A stretch of 64,000 nt of DNA, taken from assembly GCF_028747645.1 (NCBI RefSeq), contig NZ_CP118100.1, positions 930,001 to 994,000 of the forward strand. Reading direction: 5' to 3'. Source of the DNA: Microbacterium esteraromaticum. GTDB lineage: Bacteria > Actinomycetota > Actinomycetes > Actinomycetales > Microbacteriaceae. Positions 27,962-36,239 of this stretch are shown here, piece after piece. The notes under the pieces are model-generated. The model saw only the letters and a list, made by a program, of their open reading frames with translations. It did no database searches and was not told the DNA's origin. The stretch's first letter is position 1. Each line of letters begins with the position of its first letter. The position numbers and the translations under genes are program-made.

Positions 27962-29134
27962 ATGCGCATTTCAGACAATCCCCTCCGCGGACAGCAGTTT
28001 CCCGCGGCGCTCCTGCTGATCGCCGCCGGGCTCGGACTGCTGCTGGCGAACCTGCCCACGCACGATGCGATCGGTGCCGTCCTCGACGCGCACATCGCGA
28101 TCCCGGGTACGGCACTCGACCTGTCGATCGCCCACTGGGTGTCGGACGGACTGCTGGCGGTGTTCTTCTTCGTCGTCGCGATCGAGCTGCGCTACGAACT
28201 CACCCACGGTGAGCTCGACTCGCCCCGCAAGGCTGTGCAGCCGGCGATCGCCGCGACCGGTGGCGTGCTCGTGCCGATCGCCGTCTACCTGCTGATCGCC
28301 GGGGCAGAGCCCGCGACGGCGGGCGGCTGGCCCATTCCGACGGCCACCGATATCGCCTTTGCGCTCGGCGTGCTCGCGATGTTCGGCAAGGGGCTGCCCA
28401 CGTCGGTGCGCGTCTTCCTTCTTGCACTGGCGATCCTCGACGACATCATCGGCATCGTCTTCATCGCGGTGCTGTTCGCGCACGACGTCAACTGGGTGCA
28501 ACTGGCGCTCGCCGCTGTCGGCGTGATCGGGTTCGGCGTGCTCAGCCGCATCGTGGCCAGGAACGGCTCGTCGGGAATCGCCGTGCTCATGGGCGTCATC
28601 GCCGTCGTCACGTGGGGACTGGTCGCCTCGTCGGGCATCCACGCGACGATCGCGGGTGTGCTGCTGGGGCTGGTCATGTCGCCGGCGCCGGCCGAGCAGG
28701 TGCGGCACGGTCTGGAACCGACCGTGAACGGGGTCATCCTGCCGCTGTTCGCGTTCGTCGCGGCGTTCGTGGTGATCCCGCAGGTGGCGCCCAGCCAGCT
28801 CTCGCCCGCGTTCTGGGGCATTCTGGTGGCCCTGCCCGTGGGCAAGATCATCGGCATCGGCCTGTTCGGATGGATCGCCATGCGCATCCGCCCCAAGGGC
28901 ACGCCGCCCGCACTGGAGCTGCCCGACCTGCTTGCCGCCGGTGCGCTGGGCGGCATCGGCTTCACCGTGTCGCTGCTGCTGGCCAACCTCGCGTTCGCCG
29001 GCGACGAGCTCGTGCGCGACGAGGCGATCCTTGGCGTGCTCGGCGGTTCGCTGATCGCACTGGTGCTGTCGGGCTTCATCGTCTCGTGGCGCGCGCGCCA
29101 CTACCGTCGCGCCACGGTCGCCATTCTCGACTGA
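27962..29134 (+). CDS. nhaA: Na+/H+ antiporter NhaA
   Basis: The 390-residue protein is a NhaA with about 12 helices. It includes PTATDIAFALGVLAMFG and LAILDDIIGIVFIA, whose adjacent Asp pair binds the cation. It exchanges sodium or lithium for protons across the membrane. An in-frame ATG at 27953 lies inside a TACGAT box (27949-27954). ATG 27962, seven bases after the box, is therefore the likelier start of a leaderless message. Confidence 0.94.
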   Translation: MRISDNPLRGQQFPAALLLIAAGLGLLLANLPTHDAIGAVLDAHIAIPGTALDLSIAHWVSDGLLAVFFFVVAIELRYELTHGELDSPRKAVQPAIAATGGVLVPIAVYLLIAGAEPATAGGWPIPTATDIAFALGVLAMFGKGLPTSVRVFLLALAILDDIIGIVFIAVLFAHDVNWVQLALAAVGVIGFGVLSRIVARNGSSGIAVLMGVIAVVTWGLVASSGIHATIAGVLLGLVMSPAPAEQVRHGLEPTVNGVILPLFAFVAAFVVIPQVAPSQLSPAFWGILVALPVGKIIGIGLFGWIAMRIRPKGTPPALELPDLLAAGALGGIGFTVSLLLANLAFAGDELVRDEAILGVLGGSLIALVLSGFIVSWRARHYRRATVAILD

Positions 29135-29144
29135 GGAGAGACCC

Positions 29145-29825
29145 ATGACCGACCCGTCGCATCTTTCGGACCCGCTGCGGGCTGCCGCCGAGACGATGCG
29201 GCAGGTGCGCGAGCGGTGCGTGTGGTCTCAGCAGATCACGCACCGCGACCTCGTGCCGTACCTCATCGAGGAATCGCACGAGGTCATCGAGGCGGTCGAG
29301 ACCGGCGACGGCGCAGACCTGCGCGAAGAGCTCGGGGATCTGCTCTGGCAGGTGCTGTTCCACGCGGCCATCGCCGCGCACGACGGCGCTTTCGACATCG
29401 ACGACGTCGCGCGCGGCCTCACCGAGAAGATGGTGCGCCGGCATCCGCACGTCTTCTCGGATGCCATCGCTGAGACGCCCGAAGAGGTGCTGGTGCACTG
29501 GAACGCGGCGAAGGCCGCCGAGAAGCACGAGCGTCGCAGCGTGCTCGACGGGATTCCCGCGGGGATGCCTGTGCTCGCCCGAGCGCAGAAGGTGCTCGGG
29601 CGTGCGGTGGCACTTCCGGCCGTTGAGCGAGGGAGCGCAGCGACCGAGACGAAACACCCCCGCGACGAGCCGGCGCCGCTGCCGGCATCCGAGATCGAAC
29701 TCGGCGACGCGCTGCTGTCTCTGGTCGCCCACGCCCGCGCGAACGGCTGGGACGCCGAGCGTGCCCTGCGCGAGCGCCTGCGTGCACTTGAGGACGACGT
29801 GCGCGCCGCCGAATCGGATGCTTGA
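29145..29825 (+). CDS. mazG: MazG family nucleoside triphosphate pyrophosphohydrolase
   Basis: The 226-residue protein has one well-preserved MazG domain with YLIEESHEVIEAVE and EELGDLLWQVLFHA, whose acidic residues bind magnesium. E. coli MazG has two such domains. The protein hydrolyses (d)NTPs, probably to clear damaged nucleotides. It starts 10 bases after nhaA with GAGGAGAG as ribosome-binding site. The later part (about residues 155-190) is a low-conservation, charged stretch that looks like an insertion before the last helices. Confidence 0.9.
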   Translation: MTDPSHLSDPLRAAAETMRQVRERCVWSQQITHRDLVPYLIEESHEVIEAVETGDGADLREELGDLLWQVLFHAAIAAHDGAFDIDDVARGLTEKMVRRHPHVFSDAIAETPEEVLVHWNAAKAAEKHERRSVLDGIPAGMPVLARAQKVLGRAVALPAVERGSAATETKHPRDEPAPLPASEIELGDALLSLVAHARANGWDAERALRERLRALEDDVRAAESDA

Positions 29826-29855
29826 CCCGTCAACGGGCGCGATTCTCGCCCTGCG

Positions 29856-29906
29856 AAGGAGCCAAACGTCGACTCCGAGGGGTCGAGAAGCAACGGTTGG
29901 CTCCTT
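29856..29906. terminator. Convergent terminator hairpin between mazG and the MazF-like gene
   Basis: Arms AAGGAGCCAAACGT (29856-29869) and ACGGTTGGCTCCTT (29893-29906) pair at 13 of 14 positions. The loop contains a second small stem (CGACTCC / GGGGTCG). The outer stem ends in a short T run on the plus strand, and the site serves two converging genes. Confidence 0.75.
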
Positions 29907-29918
29907 TGGGTAGTGCTG

Positions 29919-30260
29919 TCACGCCTCCAGGAAGTCGCGGATCCACGTTCTGACTTCATGGAGGGTGCGCGGACCGACCCAGCCCGCGCTGCCGACGATG
30001 CGCTGCCGCGAGATGGTGCGTACCTGTTCCGTCATCGCCCACGAGGGCGTGCGGAGCCCCGCGTTCGGCAACGGCACATGGTTGTCCCAGCCGCGATGCA
30101 CCGAAGTGATCGGAACGACGATCGCGAGGGTGTCCGCGAGCAGGAGATGCTCGGGGCCGCTCACCACGACCACCGGTCTGCGGCCTGCCTGCTCGCGTCC
30201 GATGACCGGCGAGAGCTCTGCCCAGACGACGTCACCGGGGCGGAGTTCACCCGTTCTCAA
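29919..30260 (-). CDS. MazF/PemK family endoribonuclease toxin
   Basis: The 113-residue protein has the MazF fold pattern: RPGDVVWAELSPVIGREQAG, RRPVVVVSG, ADTLAIVVPITS, then TEQVRTISRQRI. MazF toxins cut mRNA or tRNA at specific sites. No ATG fits; TTG 30258-30260 overlaps the antitoxin gene by 14 bases and starts 8 residues before the conserved RPGD. The start is therefore less certain than the family. The partner antitoxin gene is immediately upstream. Confidence 0.88.
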   Translation of the reverse strand: MRTGELRPGDVVWAELSPVIGREQAGRRPVVVVSGPEHLLLADTLAIVVPITSVHRGWDNHVPLPNAGLRTPSWAMTEQVRTISRQRIVGSAGWVGPRTLHEVRTWIRDFLEA

Positions 30261-30474
30261 GGGTGTCCCACCACTGAGTCTCTTCGCGGTAGGACTTCCA
30301 GTCCTCCTCGGACGTGTTCGCCATCTGCTCGCGCAGCACAGCGAAGCGGTGTGCGCGCTCCTCCCGCTCGAGCAGCTTCTCAAGGTACGAGTTCATTGTG
30401 AGCTGCTCGGCAGTTGCGTGTGATTTGAGTCGGTCTCGCAGATCGGTGGAGACCTTGATCGTCGTCATGGTCAT
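30247..30474 (-). CDS. Ribbon-helix-helix antitoxin (MazE-like partner)
   Basis: The 75-residue protein starts MTMTTIKVSTDLRDRLK, a ribbon-helix-helix DNA-binding strand and helix, and ends in an acidic, Trp-containing tail (EEDWKSYREETQWWDTLENG), typical of a toxin-binding arm. I prefer ATG 30472-30474, because TATACT on the minus strand (30481-30486) lies six bases before it. An upstream start would run through the promoter. It is divergent from hisS, so autoregulation may touch the hisS promoter. Confidence 0.87.
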   Translation of the reverse strand: MTMTTIKVSTDLRDRLKSHATAEQLTMNSYLEKLLEREERAHRFAVLREQMANTSEEDWKSYREETQWWDTLENG

Positions 30475-30485
30475 ACTTGAAGTAT
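30473..30485. promoter_or_regulatory. Candidate toxin-antitoxin autoregulatory operator
   Basis: The 13-bp perfect palindrome ATACTT-G-AAGTAT covers the first bases of the antitoxin start codon and most of its TATACT -10 box. RHH antitoxins typically bind such short dyads at their own promoter. The hisS start is only 40 bases to the right. Confidence 0.6.
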
Positions 30486-30524
30486 ACCAAGAGGGATACC
30501 TCTCAGACCTGGAAAGATAGACCC

Positions 30525-31817
30525 GTGGCAACTGTGAACCCGCCGCGCGGAATGCGCGATTTCCTCCCCGCTGACAAGGCCCGTCGCGAGCGTGTGCTCG
30601 CCGTCATCCGCGAGCGCTATCGTGCGCACGGCTTCGACGAGATCGAGACGCCGGTGGTCGAGGAGCATGCGCGTCTGCATGCCGGAATCGGCGGCGACAA
30701 CGAGAAGCTGTCGTACAGCATCCTGCGCCGTGGGCTCGATGCCGAGGGCATTCGTGCCGCGGCCGATGACCCGGCGGCGCTCAGCGACCTCGGGTTGCGC
30801 TACGACCTGACGGTGCCGCTGGCGCGTTTTTACGCGACCAACCGCGGTCAGCTGCCCGGCGTCTTCCGTTCGATCCAGATCGGGCCGGTGTGGCGTGCCG
30901 AGCGCCCGCAGAAGGGCCGTTACCGCCAGTTCGTGCAGTGCGACATCGACATCATGGGCGATGAGACCGCTCGCGCCGAGGCCGAGCTGATCGTCGCGTC
31001 GATCGATACGATCGACGCCTTGGGTCTCGAAGGCGGCATCGTTCGCGTCAACGACCGGCGCGCCTTGGAGTGGATGCTCGATGCCTTCGGCTTCACCGCG
31101 GATGAGCGTCCCGGTGTGCTGATCACGATCGACAAGCTCGACAAGATCGGACCCACGGGAGTCGCCGCCGAGCTGCGCGATCGCGGGGTCACCGCCGCGG
31201 CGGTCGACACGTTCGAGGCGTTCCTGACGCGTCCGCAGACGCGCGACTATGTGCCCTACGGCGAGCGGCAGATCCGCAAGGCACTTCCCGAGGGGGCCCC
31301 CGACGAGATCGTCGAGCACCTGGTCTCACTCGGCGACGCGGTCAGCGCTGCGCGTCCGGATGCCGGCGAGCCGCCGCTGGTCTACGACCCCTTCCTCGTG
31401 CGGGGCATGGGCTATTACACGGGCACCATCTTCGAACTCGCCCACCCGTCGGTCGACTACTCGCTCGGCGGCGGGGGCCGCTATGACGGCATGATCGGCC
31501 GGTTCCTCGGGCAGCAGGTGCCCGCTGTCGGCTTCTCGATCGGGTTCGAGCGCATTGTCGATCTGGTCGCCGAGGTTGCGGCCGAGGCTGCGCAGGCGGT
31601 GGTGCTGGTGCACGATGCCGATGTTCCGGTGGCTGAGCTGCTGGCGCACAAGGCGGCGCTGCTGCGCGACGGTGGTGCGGCGCGGGTGCGGCTGGAGCGC
31701 CGTCCGAAGAACATGAAGGCGCTGTTGGAGCGCGCGACGGCCGACGGCTACACCGGCTTCGCCACGGTGCGGGCCGGAGACGTGGTCGGCACGGTCGAGG
31801 TCAAGCCGCTCGGCTGA
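30525..31817 (+). CDS. hisS: Histidyl-tRNA synthetase
   Basis: The 430-residue class II synthetase begins VATVNPPRGMRDFLP. It has motif 2 around GPVWRAERPQKGRYRQFVQCDID, here read in parts, the histidine-binding GMGYYTGTIFE and motif 3 GFSIGFERI. It charges tRNA-His. The frame is open to 30477, but GTG 30525 gives the family N-terminus. AAAGAT lies six bases before it, so the message may be leaderless. Confidence 0.96.
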   Translation: MATVNPPRGMRDFLPADKARRERVLAVIRERYRAHGFDEIETPVVEEHARLHAGIGGDNEKLSYSILRRGLDAEGIRAAADDPAALSDLGLRYDLTVPLARFYATNRGQLPGVFRSIQIGPVWRAERPQKGRYRQFVQCDIDIMGDETARAEAELIVASIDTIDALGLEGGIVRVNDRRALEWMLDAFGFTADERPGVLITIDKLDKIGPTGVAAELRDRGVTAAAVDTFEAFLTRPQTRDYVPYGERQIRKALPEGAPDEIVEHLVSLGDAVSAARPDAGEPPLVYDPFLVRGMGYYTGTIFELAHPSVDYSLGGGGRYDGMIGRFLGQQVPAVGFSIGFERIVDLVAEVAAEAAQAVVLVHDADVPVAELLAHKAALLRDGGAARVRLERRPKNMKALLERATADGYTGFATVRAGDVVGTVEVKPLG

Positions 31818-31823
31818 GGCACG

Positions 31824-33056
31824 TCATCGCTGGTCGGCGACGCGCAACCGCACGGCGCGGTACGCGGCGCCGATCAGCAGCACCACCGTGCCGATCGCGG
31901 AGGCGATCAGCGGCAGGGTGCTGACGAGCATGAGGCATCCGAGCGCGCCGATCACCTGCAGGAACCGCGGGTAGCGGCGCGCAGCACCGTGCTGGCGGAA
32001 CGCCGCGGCGTTCGCGATCAGGTAGTAGAGCAGGACTCCGAAGGATGAGAAGCCGATCGCTCCGCGCAGATCGGCGATCAGCACGATGCCGATGACCGCG
32101 AGGCCGATCGCGATCTCAGCCCGGCGCGGGACGTGCCACCGCGGGTCGACGTGCGCGAGGAATCGCGGCAGGTCATGTTCGCGCGCCATCGCCAGGGTGG
32201 TGCGTCCGATACCGGTCAGCAGCGCCAGCAGAGCCCCGAGCGATGCCGTCGCGGCTGCGACGCGCACGATGGGTTCTGCGCCTGCCCAGCCCGCGGCGGC
32301 GACGACGTCGGCGAGCGGGTGCACGCTGCCGATCGCGTCGGCTCCGAGAGTCGACACGACGGTGATCCCGATCACCACGTAGACGACGACCGCGCCCGAG
32401 AGGGCGAACACGATAGCGCGCGGGATCGTGCGGGCCGGGTCGGTGACCTCCTCGCCCATGGTGGCGATACGGGCGTAGCCGGCGAAGGCGAAGAAGAGCA
32501 GACCGGCGCCCTGCAGGATGCCGTACAGGGTGGCGTCGGGCAACGCGTCAGGGGTCGCGCCCGGGGCGGCGGTGGCGCCGGCGGCAGTGACGACAGCGAG
32601 CCCGAGCAGCGTGATCACCACCAGGATGCGGGTCAGCAGGGCCGTGCGGGTGATGCCGAAGCAGTTCACGGTCACCAGTGCGGCGACCGCGAGAACGGCC
32701 ACCGGTACACGCCACTCCTCGGGGGCCGCGTAGGCGGCGAAGGTCATCGCCATCGCTGCGCTGCTGGCGATCTTGCCGATCACGAAGCACCAGCCGGCGA
32801 TGAACCCCGACCAGGGGCCGATCTCGGCGCGCGCATAGGCGTAGGTGCCGCCGGCGACCGGGTGCACCGCGGCGAGCTGTGCCGACGAAGTCGCGTTGGC
32901 GAAGGCGACGAGCGCGGCGATCGCGAGGGCGATCAGGATGCCGGAGCCTGCCGCGCCGAGGGCGGGTGCCCAGACGGCGAACACGCCGGCACCGATCATC
33001 GAGCCAAGTCCGATGGCGATGGCGTCGGCGAGGTTCAGGCGGCGAGCGAGGGGCAT
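31824..33056 (-). CDS. APC family amino acid permease
   Basis: The 410-residue protein has about 12 helices and the APC N-terminal signature LNLADAIAIGLGSMIGAGVFAVWAP. An AGYARIATMGEEVTDPARTIPRA segment resembles the conserved region of amino acid/polyamine transporters. The transported amino acid is not predictable. ATG 33056 is chosen because it begins the conserved N-terminus; the frame is open further upstream. It converges with hisS, leaving only 6 bases between them. Confidence 0.88.
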   Translation of the reverse strand: MPLARRLNLADAIAIGLGSMIGAGVFAVWAPALGAAGSGILIALAIAALVAFANATSSAQLAAVHPVAGGTYAYARAEIGPWSGFIAGWCFVIGKIASSAAMAMTFAAYAAPEEWRVPVAVLAVAALVTVNCFGITRTALLTRILVVITLLGLAVVTAAGATAAPGATPDALPDATLYGILQGAGLLFFAFAGYARIATMGEEVTDPARTIPRAIVFALSGAVVVYVVIGITVVSTLGADAIGSVHPLADVVAAAGWAGAEPIVRVAAATASLGALLALLTGIGRTTLAMAREHDLPRFLAHVDPRWHVPRRAEIAIGLAVIGIVLIADLRGAIGFSSFGVLLYYLIANAAAFRQHGAARRYPRFLQVIGALGCLMLVSTLPLIASAIGTVVLLIGAAYRAVRLRVADQR

Positions 33057-33094
33057 CCGATCATGGTCCCACCGTCTGGTGAACGGGCGGTGAC

Positions 33095-33568
33095 CTACGC
33101 GCCGCGCGCGTCGGTGACGCGCTTCTTCTCGCGCACGTAGACCTCGCGCCGCACACGTGCCACGGTGTCGCCGGCCGCGTCGGTGATCTCGGTCTCGAAC
33201 CACTCGAGCACCTTCGCCCCGCCGTGCGCACGCTCGCGCAGACGCTGCACCTGCTCAGGTGACACGTGGAAGTGGGCTGTCAGCACGCCGCGTCCGGGCT
33301 TGACGAACTCGATCTCGCCGCGGGTGTCCCAGACCACGTAATCGCGACCGAGCTGGTGCATCACGAGCATGAAGAAGTACGGGTCGGTCATGGCCGACAT
33401 CGATCCGCCGAAGGCCGTCTTGACGTAGTTGCGGGTGAACACGTTGACGTGCAGTTCGACGGTGGCGTGCGTCCAGTCATCCGAGAACCGACGCACGCGG
33501 ATGCCGCTGAAGAGGTTCGGAGCCCACAGGCTCATGCCGAGGGCGAGGCGACGAGGGGTCATGCGCAT
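33095..33568 (-). CDS. DUF4442 hotdog-fold thioesterase-like protein
   Basis: The 157-residue protein resembles DUF4442 / PaaI-type hotdog proteins. It has the central helix region FGGSMSAMTDPYFFMLVMHQLG and strand residues DTRGEIEFVKPGRG. Family members are thought to act on acyl-CoA or acyl-ACP thioesters, but the substrate is unknown. A later in-frame ATG (3 codons on, MTPRRLA) is an alternative start. Confidence 0.8.
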   Translation of the reverse strand: MRMTPRRLALGMSLWAPNLFSGIRVRRFSDDWTHATVELHVNVFTRNYVKTAFGGSMSAMTDPYFFMLVMHQLGRDYVVWDTRGEIEFVKPGRGVLTAHFHVSPEQVQRLRERAHGGAKVLEWFETEITDAAGDTVARVRREVYVREKKRVTDARGA

Positions 33569-33629
33569 GCGGTCAGTCTGCCGGGGGAGACTCTGGTGGC
33601 CGCGATCGGCTGGATACTATCGACAACTG

Positions 33630-33646
33630 TTCTATTTGAACTAGAA
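33630..33646 (+). promoter_or_regulatory. Promoter and operator of the GntR operon, with a dyad like the cyd operators
   Basis: TTCTAT-TTGAA-CTAGAA forms the dyad TTCTA-N7-TAGAA. Its right arm is part of -10 TAGAAT (33642-33647), with TCGACA at 33620-33625 as -35 and a 16-base spacer. An overlapping second dyad, GTTC-N5-GAAC, is also present and could be the GntR site. The geometry equals that of the BlaI-type sites at cydA and cydDC. Confidence 0.55.
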
Positions 33647-33666
33647 TAAGCGTGTTGGAGGTGCTC

Positions 33667-34017
33667 ATGTTGATCCGGATCGACCCCGAGAGTCCACGGC
33701 CGCTGTTCGAGCAGATCGCGGCGTCGGTGCGGGGTGACGTGCTCGCAGGGCGACTGCGCCCCGGCGATCGTCTGCCGGCGGCGCGCGAGTTGGCCGATGC
33801 GACCGACGTCAACGTCCACACCGTGCTGCGCGCCTACCAGGAACTGCGCGACGAGGGTCTTGTCGATCTGCGTCGTGGCCGGGGCGCAGTCATCTCAGCA
33901 TCCGCCGCCCCTCTCGCCGCGCTTGCCGACGACATCACCGCCCTCGTGCGCCGTGCCGTCGAGCTCGGCGTCACGCCCACCACCCTCGCCGCCCTCATCA
34001 AGGAGACGAACCGATGA
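33667..34017 (+). CDS. GntR family regulator, YtrA subfamily
   Basis: The 116-residue protein has an N-terminal winged helix ([34 protein letters not shown], read in parts, and [19 protein letters not shown]) and a short helical tail, as in YtrA-type GntR regulators that control adjacent transporter or membrane protein genes. ATG 33667 follows TTGGAGG at correct spacing. The stop overlaps the next start by 4 bases. Confidence 0.9.
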   Translation: MLIRIDPESPRPLFEQIAASVRGDVLAGRLRPGDRLPAARELADATDVNVHTVLRAYQELRDEGLVDLRRGRGAVISASAAPLAALADDITALVRRAVELGVTPTTLAALIKETNR

Positions 34018-35069
34018 ACGACCGTTCCCGCAGCAGCGATGCCCCCGAACTGTCCGTCACGGACGTGCGGCACGACGAACTGCGGCGCGCGCGCCGCGCC
34101 CTCGTCGTCGTCGGACTCGTGCTGCCTGTCATGCTCACGGCGATCGCGGCCGGGCTTGTGCTCGCGTGGTTGCCCGACGTGCCCGATCCGGCGTCGACCC
34201 ACTGGGGGCCGGGCGGTGTGGACGGCTTCGGTGCGCCGGTGACGTACCTGTGGCTGTCGATCGGTCTCGGATTCGGCGTGCCGGTGCTGATGGTGATCAC
34301 CGTGCTCAGCGTGGCGCGGGGGCAGTGGGGCGGCAGCGCGCGTCTGCTCGGTGCTGTTGCTCTGGGAATGTCGGGCTTCAGCGCCGTTCTCACCACCGGC
34401 TCGGTCTGGCTGCAGCGCGGACTCGACGACGCGACGCAGGCGGGGTCGATCCTGCCGACCGTGATCGGCGGGTTCAGCGCGCTGCTCGTGCTCACCGCCG
34501 CCGGTTGGGTGCTGCAACCTGACGTGCACCCGACACCGGCGGTGGCGCTGCAGCCCGCCCACCTCGCGTCGATCTCGGCGGGGGAGCGGATCGTATGGTT
34601 GGCGACCGCGTCGATGGCGCGTGCGGGGATGATCGCGTTGGGCGTCGGTGTCGCCGCGCTGGTCGGCATCGCTGCGGTGACAGCCGTGCAGGCGCCAGAG
34701 ATCGTGTGGATCCCGCTGTTGGTGATCGTGCTCATCGGCGTCGCCGTCGGCGCCATGTCGTCGTTCCGAGTGCGGGCCGGTGCCGAGGGCCTTCGGGTGC
34801 GCTCGTTCCTCGGATTCCCGCGCATCGACGTGCCGCTTGAGCAGATCATCTCGGTGCGGGCCGTGCAGTGCCACCCTTTCGCCGAGTTCGGCGGCTGGGG
34901 ATGGCGGCTCAGCACGGATGGCCGAAACGGTATCGTGCTTCGAACCGGACCGGCGATCGAGGTGCAGCGGCGCGGCAAGCGCACCCTGGTGGTGACCGTG
35001 GACGGCGCCGAGGTCGGCGCCGCGACACTGCAGGCATATCTCGACCGTGCCCGGTCGGCGCATGCGTGA
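34014..35069 (+). CDS. DUF1648 domain membrane protein
   Basis: The 351-residue protein has a DUF1648 segment near residues 35-80 ([20 protein letters not shown]) and about five or six helices up to residue 245. A soluble C-terminal region of about 100 residues ([18 protein letters not shown]) resembles a PH-like fold. YtrA-type regulators often neighbour such genes. Function is unknown; a role in envelope stress is an inference from the operon. Confidence 0.82.
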   Translation: MNDRSRSSDAPELSVTDVRHDELRRARRALVVVGLVLPVMLTAIAAGLVLAWLPDVPDPASTHWGPGGVDGFGAPVTYLWLSIGLGFGVPVLMVITVLSVARGQWGGSARLLGAVALGMSGFSAVLTTGSVWLQRGLDDATQAGSILPTVIGGFSALLVLTAAGWVLQPDVHPTPAVALQPAHLASISAGERIVWLATASMARAGMIALGVGVAALVGIAAVTAVQAPEIVWIPLLVIVLIGVAVGAMSSFRVRAGAEGLRVRSFLGFPRIDVPLEQIISVRAVQCHPFAEFGGWGWRLSTDGRNGIVLRTGPAIEVQRRGKRTLVVTVDGAEVGAATLQAYLDRARSAHA

Positions 35070-35084
35070 AACCGGAGGAGGACA

Positions 35085-36083
35085 ATGGATGCTGTACAAC
35101 AGTCCACGACTCGTCGGAAGGTGACTATCGGGCTCGGCCCGATCCTTGCCTTCGTTCTGCTGGCCTGCGGCCTGGCCTGGTTGGTGGCGTTGCCGCTGTG
35201 GCTGGGTGACGGCCTCGCCTCGCCCCTGACCGGCGCACTGCTGCCCCTGATGATGTTCACGCCGGCTCTTGCACTGCTGATCGTGATGTTCACGATGCAT
35301 CCGATCCCGAAGGGTGAGCGGCTGCGGTTTCTCGGAATGTGGCCGCTGCGCCCCGCGAAGCGCGTCATCTGGATGTGCGTGATCGGCCTGTTCGGCACGG
35401 TCGCCGTCGTCGTGGCGGCGATGCTGCTGTCGGTCGCGCTCGGGTGGCTCTCGGCCGACTTCATCGGGCTCTCCGGATTCGCGCAGACGCTCGAATCGTC
35501 GGTGCCCGCGGGAACGCCGCTGCCGCCCGCGTGGGTGCTGGTTGCCGTGCAGCTGGCCTCGATCCCGTTCGCGGCGGCGACGATCAACGCCGTGATGGCC
35601 TTCGGAGAAGAGGTGGGGTGGCGGGGATTCCTGGTGCCCGCACTGCGCCGCTACGGCACCTGGCCCGCACTGCTGATCAGCGGCGTGATCTGGGGTGTGT
35701 GGCACGCGCCGGTCATTCTGCTCGGCTACAACTTCGGCCGCACCGACATCACCGGGGTGTTGCTGATGACGGCAGGTTGCATCGTCTGGGGCGTCCTGCT
35801 GGGGTGGCTGCGGCTGCGCAGCGCGTCGATGTGGCCGGCCGTGTTCGCGCACGGTGCGCTCAACGCGGCGGCCGGCCTGCCGATCGTCTTCCTCGCGGCC
35901 GGTGCCGTGACCGACCCGGCGCTGTCGATGGCGCTCGGCGCCTCGGGGTGGATCGTCGGTGGCGTGGTGATCGTCGTGTTGCTGCTGACCGGCCAGTTCC
36001 GTCAGCAGCCGAACCTGGCAGAGCCCAAGCCCCGGGCATCCGTCGCCCCGCCGGTCGCGCCACCCGCTCCGCCGGTGGCCTGA
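35085..36083 (+). CDS. CPBP family intramembrane metalloprotease (Abi/CAAX-like)
   Basis: The 332-residue protein has about eight helices. It carries the CPBP motifs FGEEVGWRGFLVPAL (motif 1, Glu-Glu and Arg), SGVIWGVWHAPVI (motif 2, His) and FAHGALNA (motif 3, His). These proteins cleave membrane substrates or confer bacteriocin self-immunity. It is the last gene of the GntR-DUF1648 operon. Its C-terminus is Pro/Ala/Val-rich, and the stop codon lies inside a 17-bp tandem duplication. Confidence 0.88.
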   Translation: MDAVQQSTTRRKVTIGLGPILAFVLLACGLAWLVALPLWLGDGLASPLTGALLPLMMFTPALALLIVMFTMHPIPKGERLRFLGMWPLRPAKRVIWMCVIGLFGTVAVVVAAMLLSVALGWLSADFIGLSGFAQTLESSVPAGTPLPPAWVLVAVQLASIPFAAATINAVMAFGEEVGWRGFLVPALRRYGTWPALLISGVIWGVWHAPVILLGYNFGRTDITGVLLMTAGCIVWGVLLGWLRLRSASMWPAVFAHGALNAAAGLPIVFLAAGAVTDPALSMALGASGWIVGGVVIVVLLLTGQFRQQPNLAEPKPRASVAPPVAPPAPPVA

Positions 36084-36107
36084 TCCCGTCGGTGGCCTGA
36101 TCCCGTC
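36074..36107 (+). repeat. 17-bp perfect tandem duplication across a stop codon
   Basis: GGTGGCCTGATCCCGTC is present at 36074-36090 and 36091-36107. The first copy contains the TGA that ends the CPBP gene. The second copy is directly followed by family A repeat copy 2. Confidence 0.85.
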
Positions 36108-36188
36108 GGAAATCCCAGACCATCCGGTATCCGATCGGTGTGTCGCGGCACGGCGCGCCGCCGGCCGCGCGGACGGTCTGGGATTTCC
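36108..36188. repeat. Long intergenic inverted repeat, family A copy 2
   Basis: Arms GGAAATCCCAGACC (36108-36121) and GGTCTGGGATTTCC (36175-36188) are perfect over 14 bp and enclose 53 bases. They share the GGAAATCCCAGAC core with copy 1 at 22886-22976. The copy follows the CPBP gene and lies 51 bases before the O-methyltransferase start. Confidence 0.8.
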
Positions 36189-36239
36189 CACACAGCGCAG
36201 AGTCTTGACCGCGCGCGGCGCGCCAGGTTGGCTGAGGGA

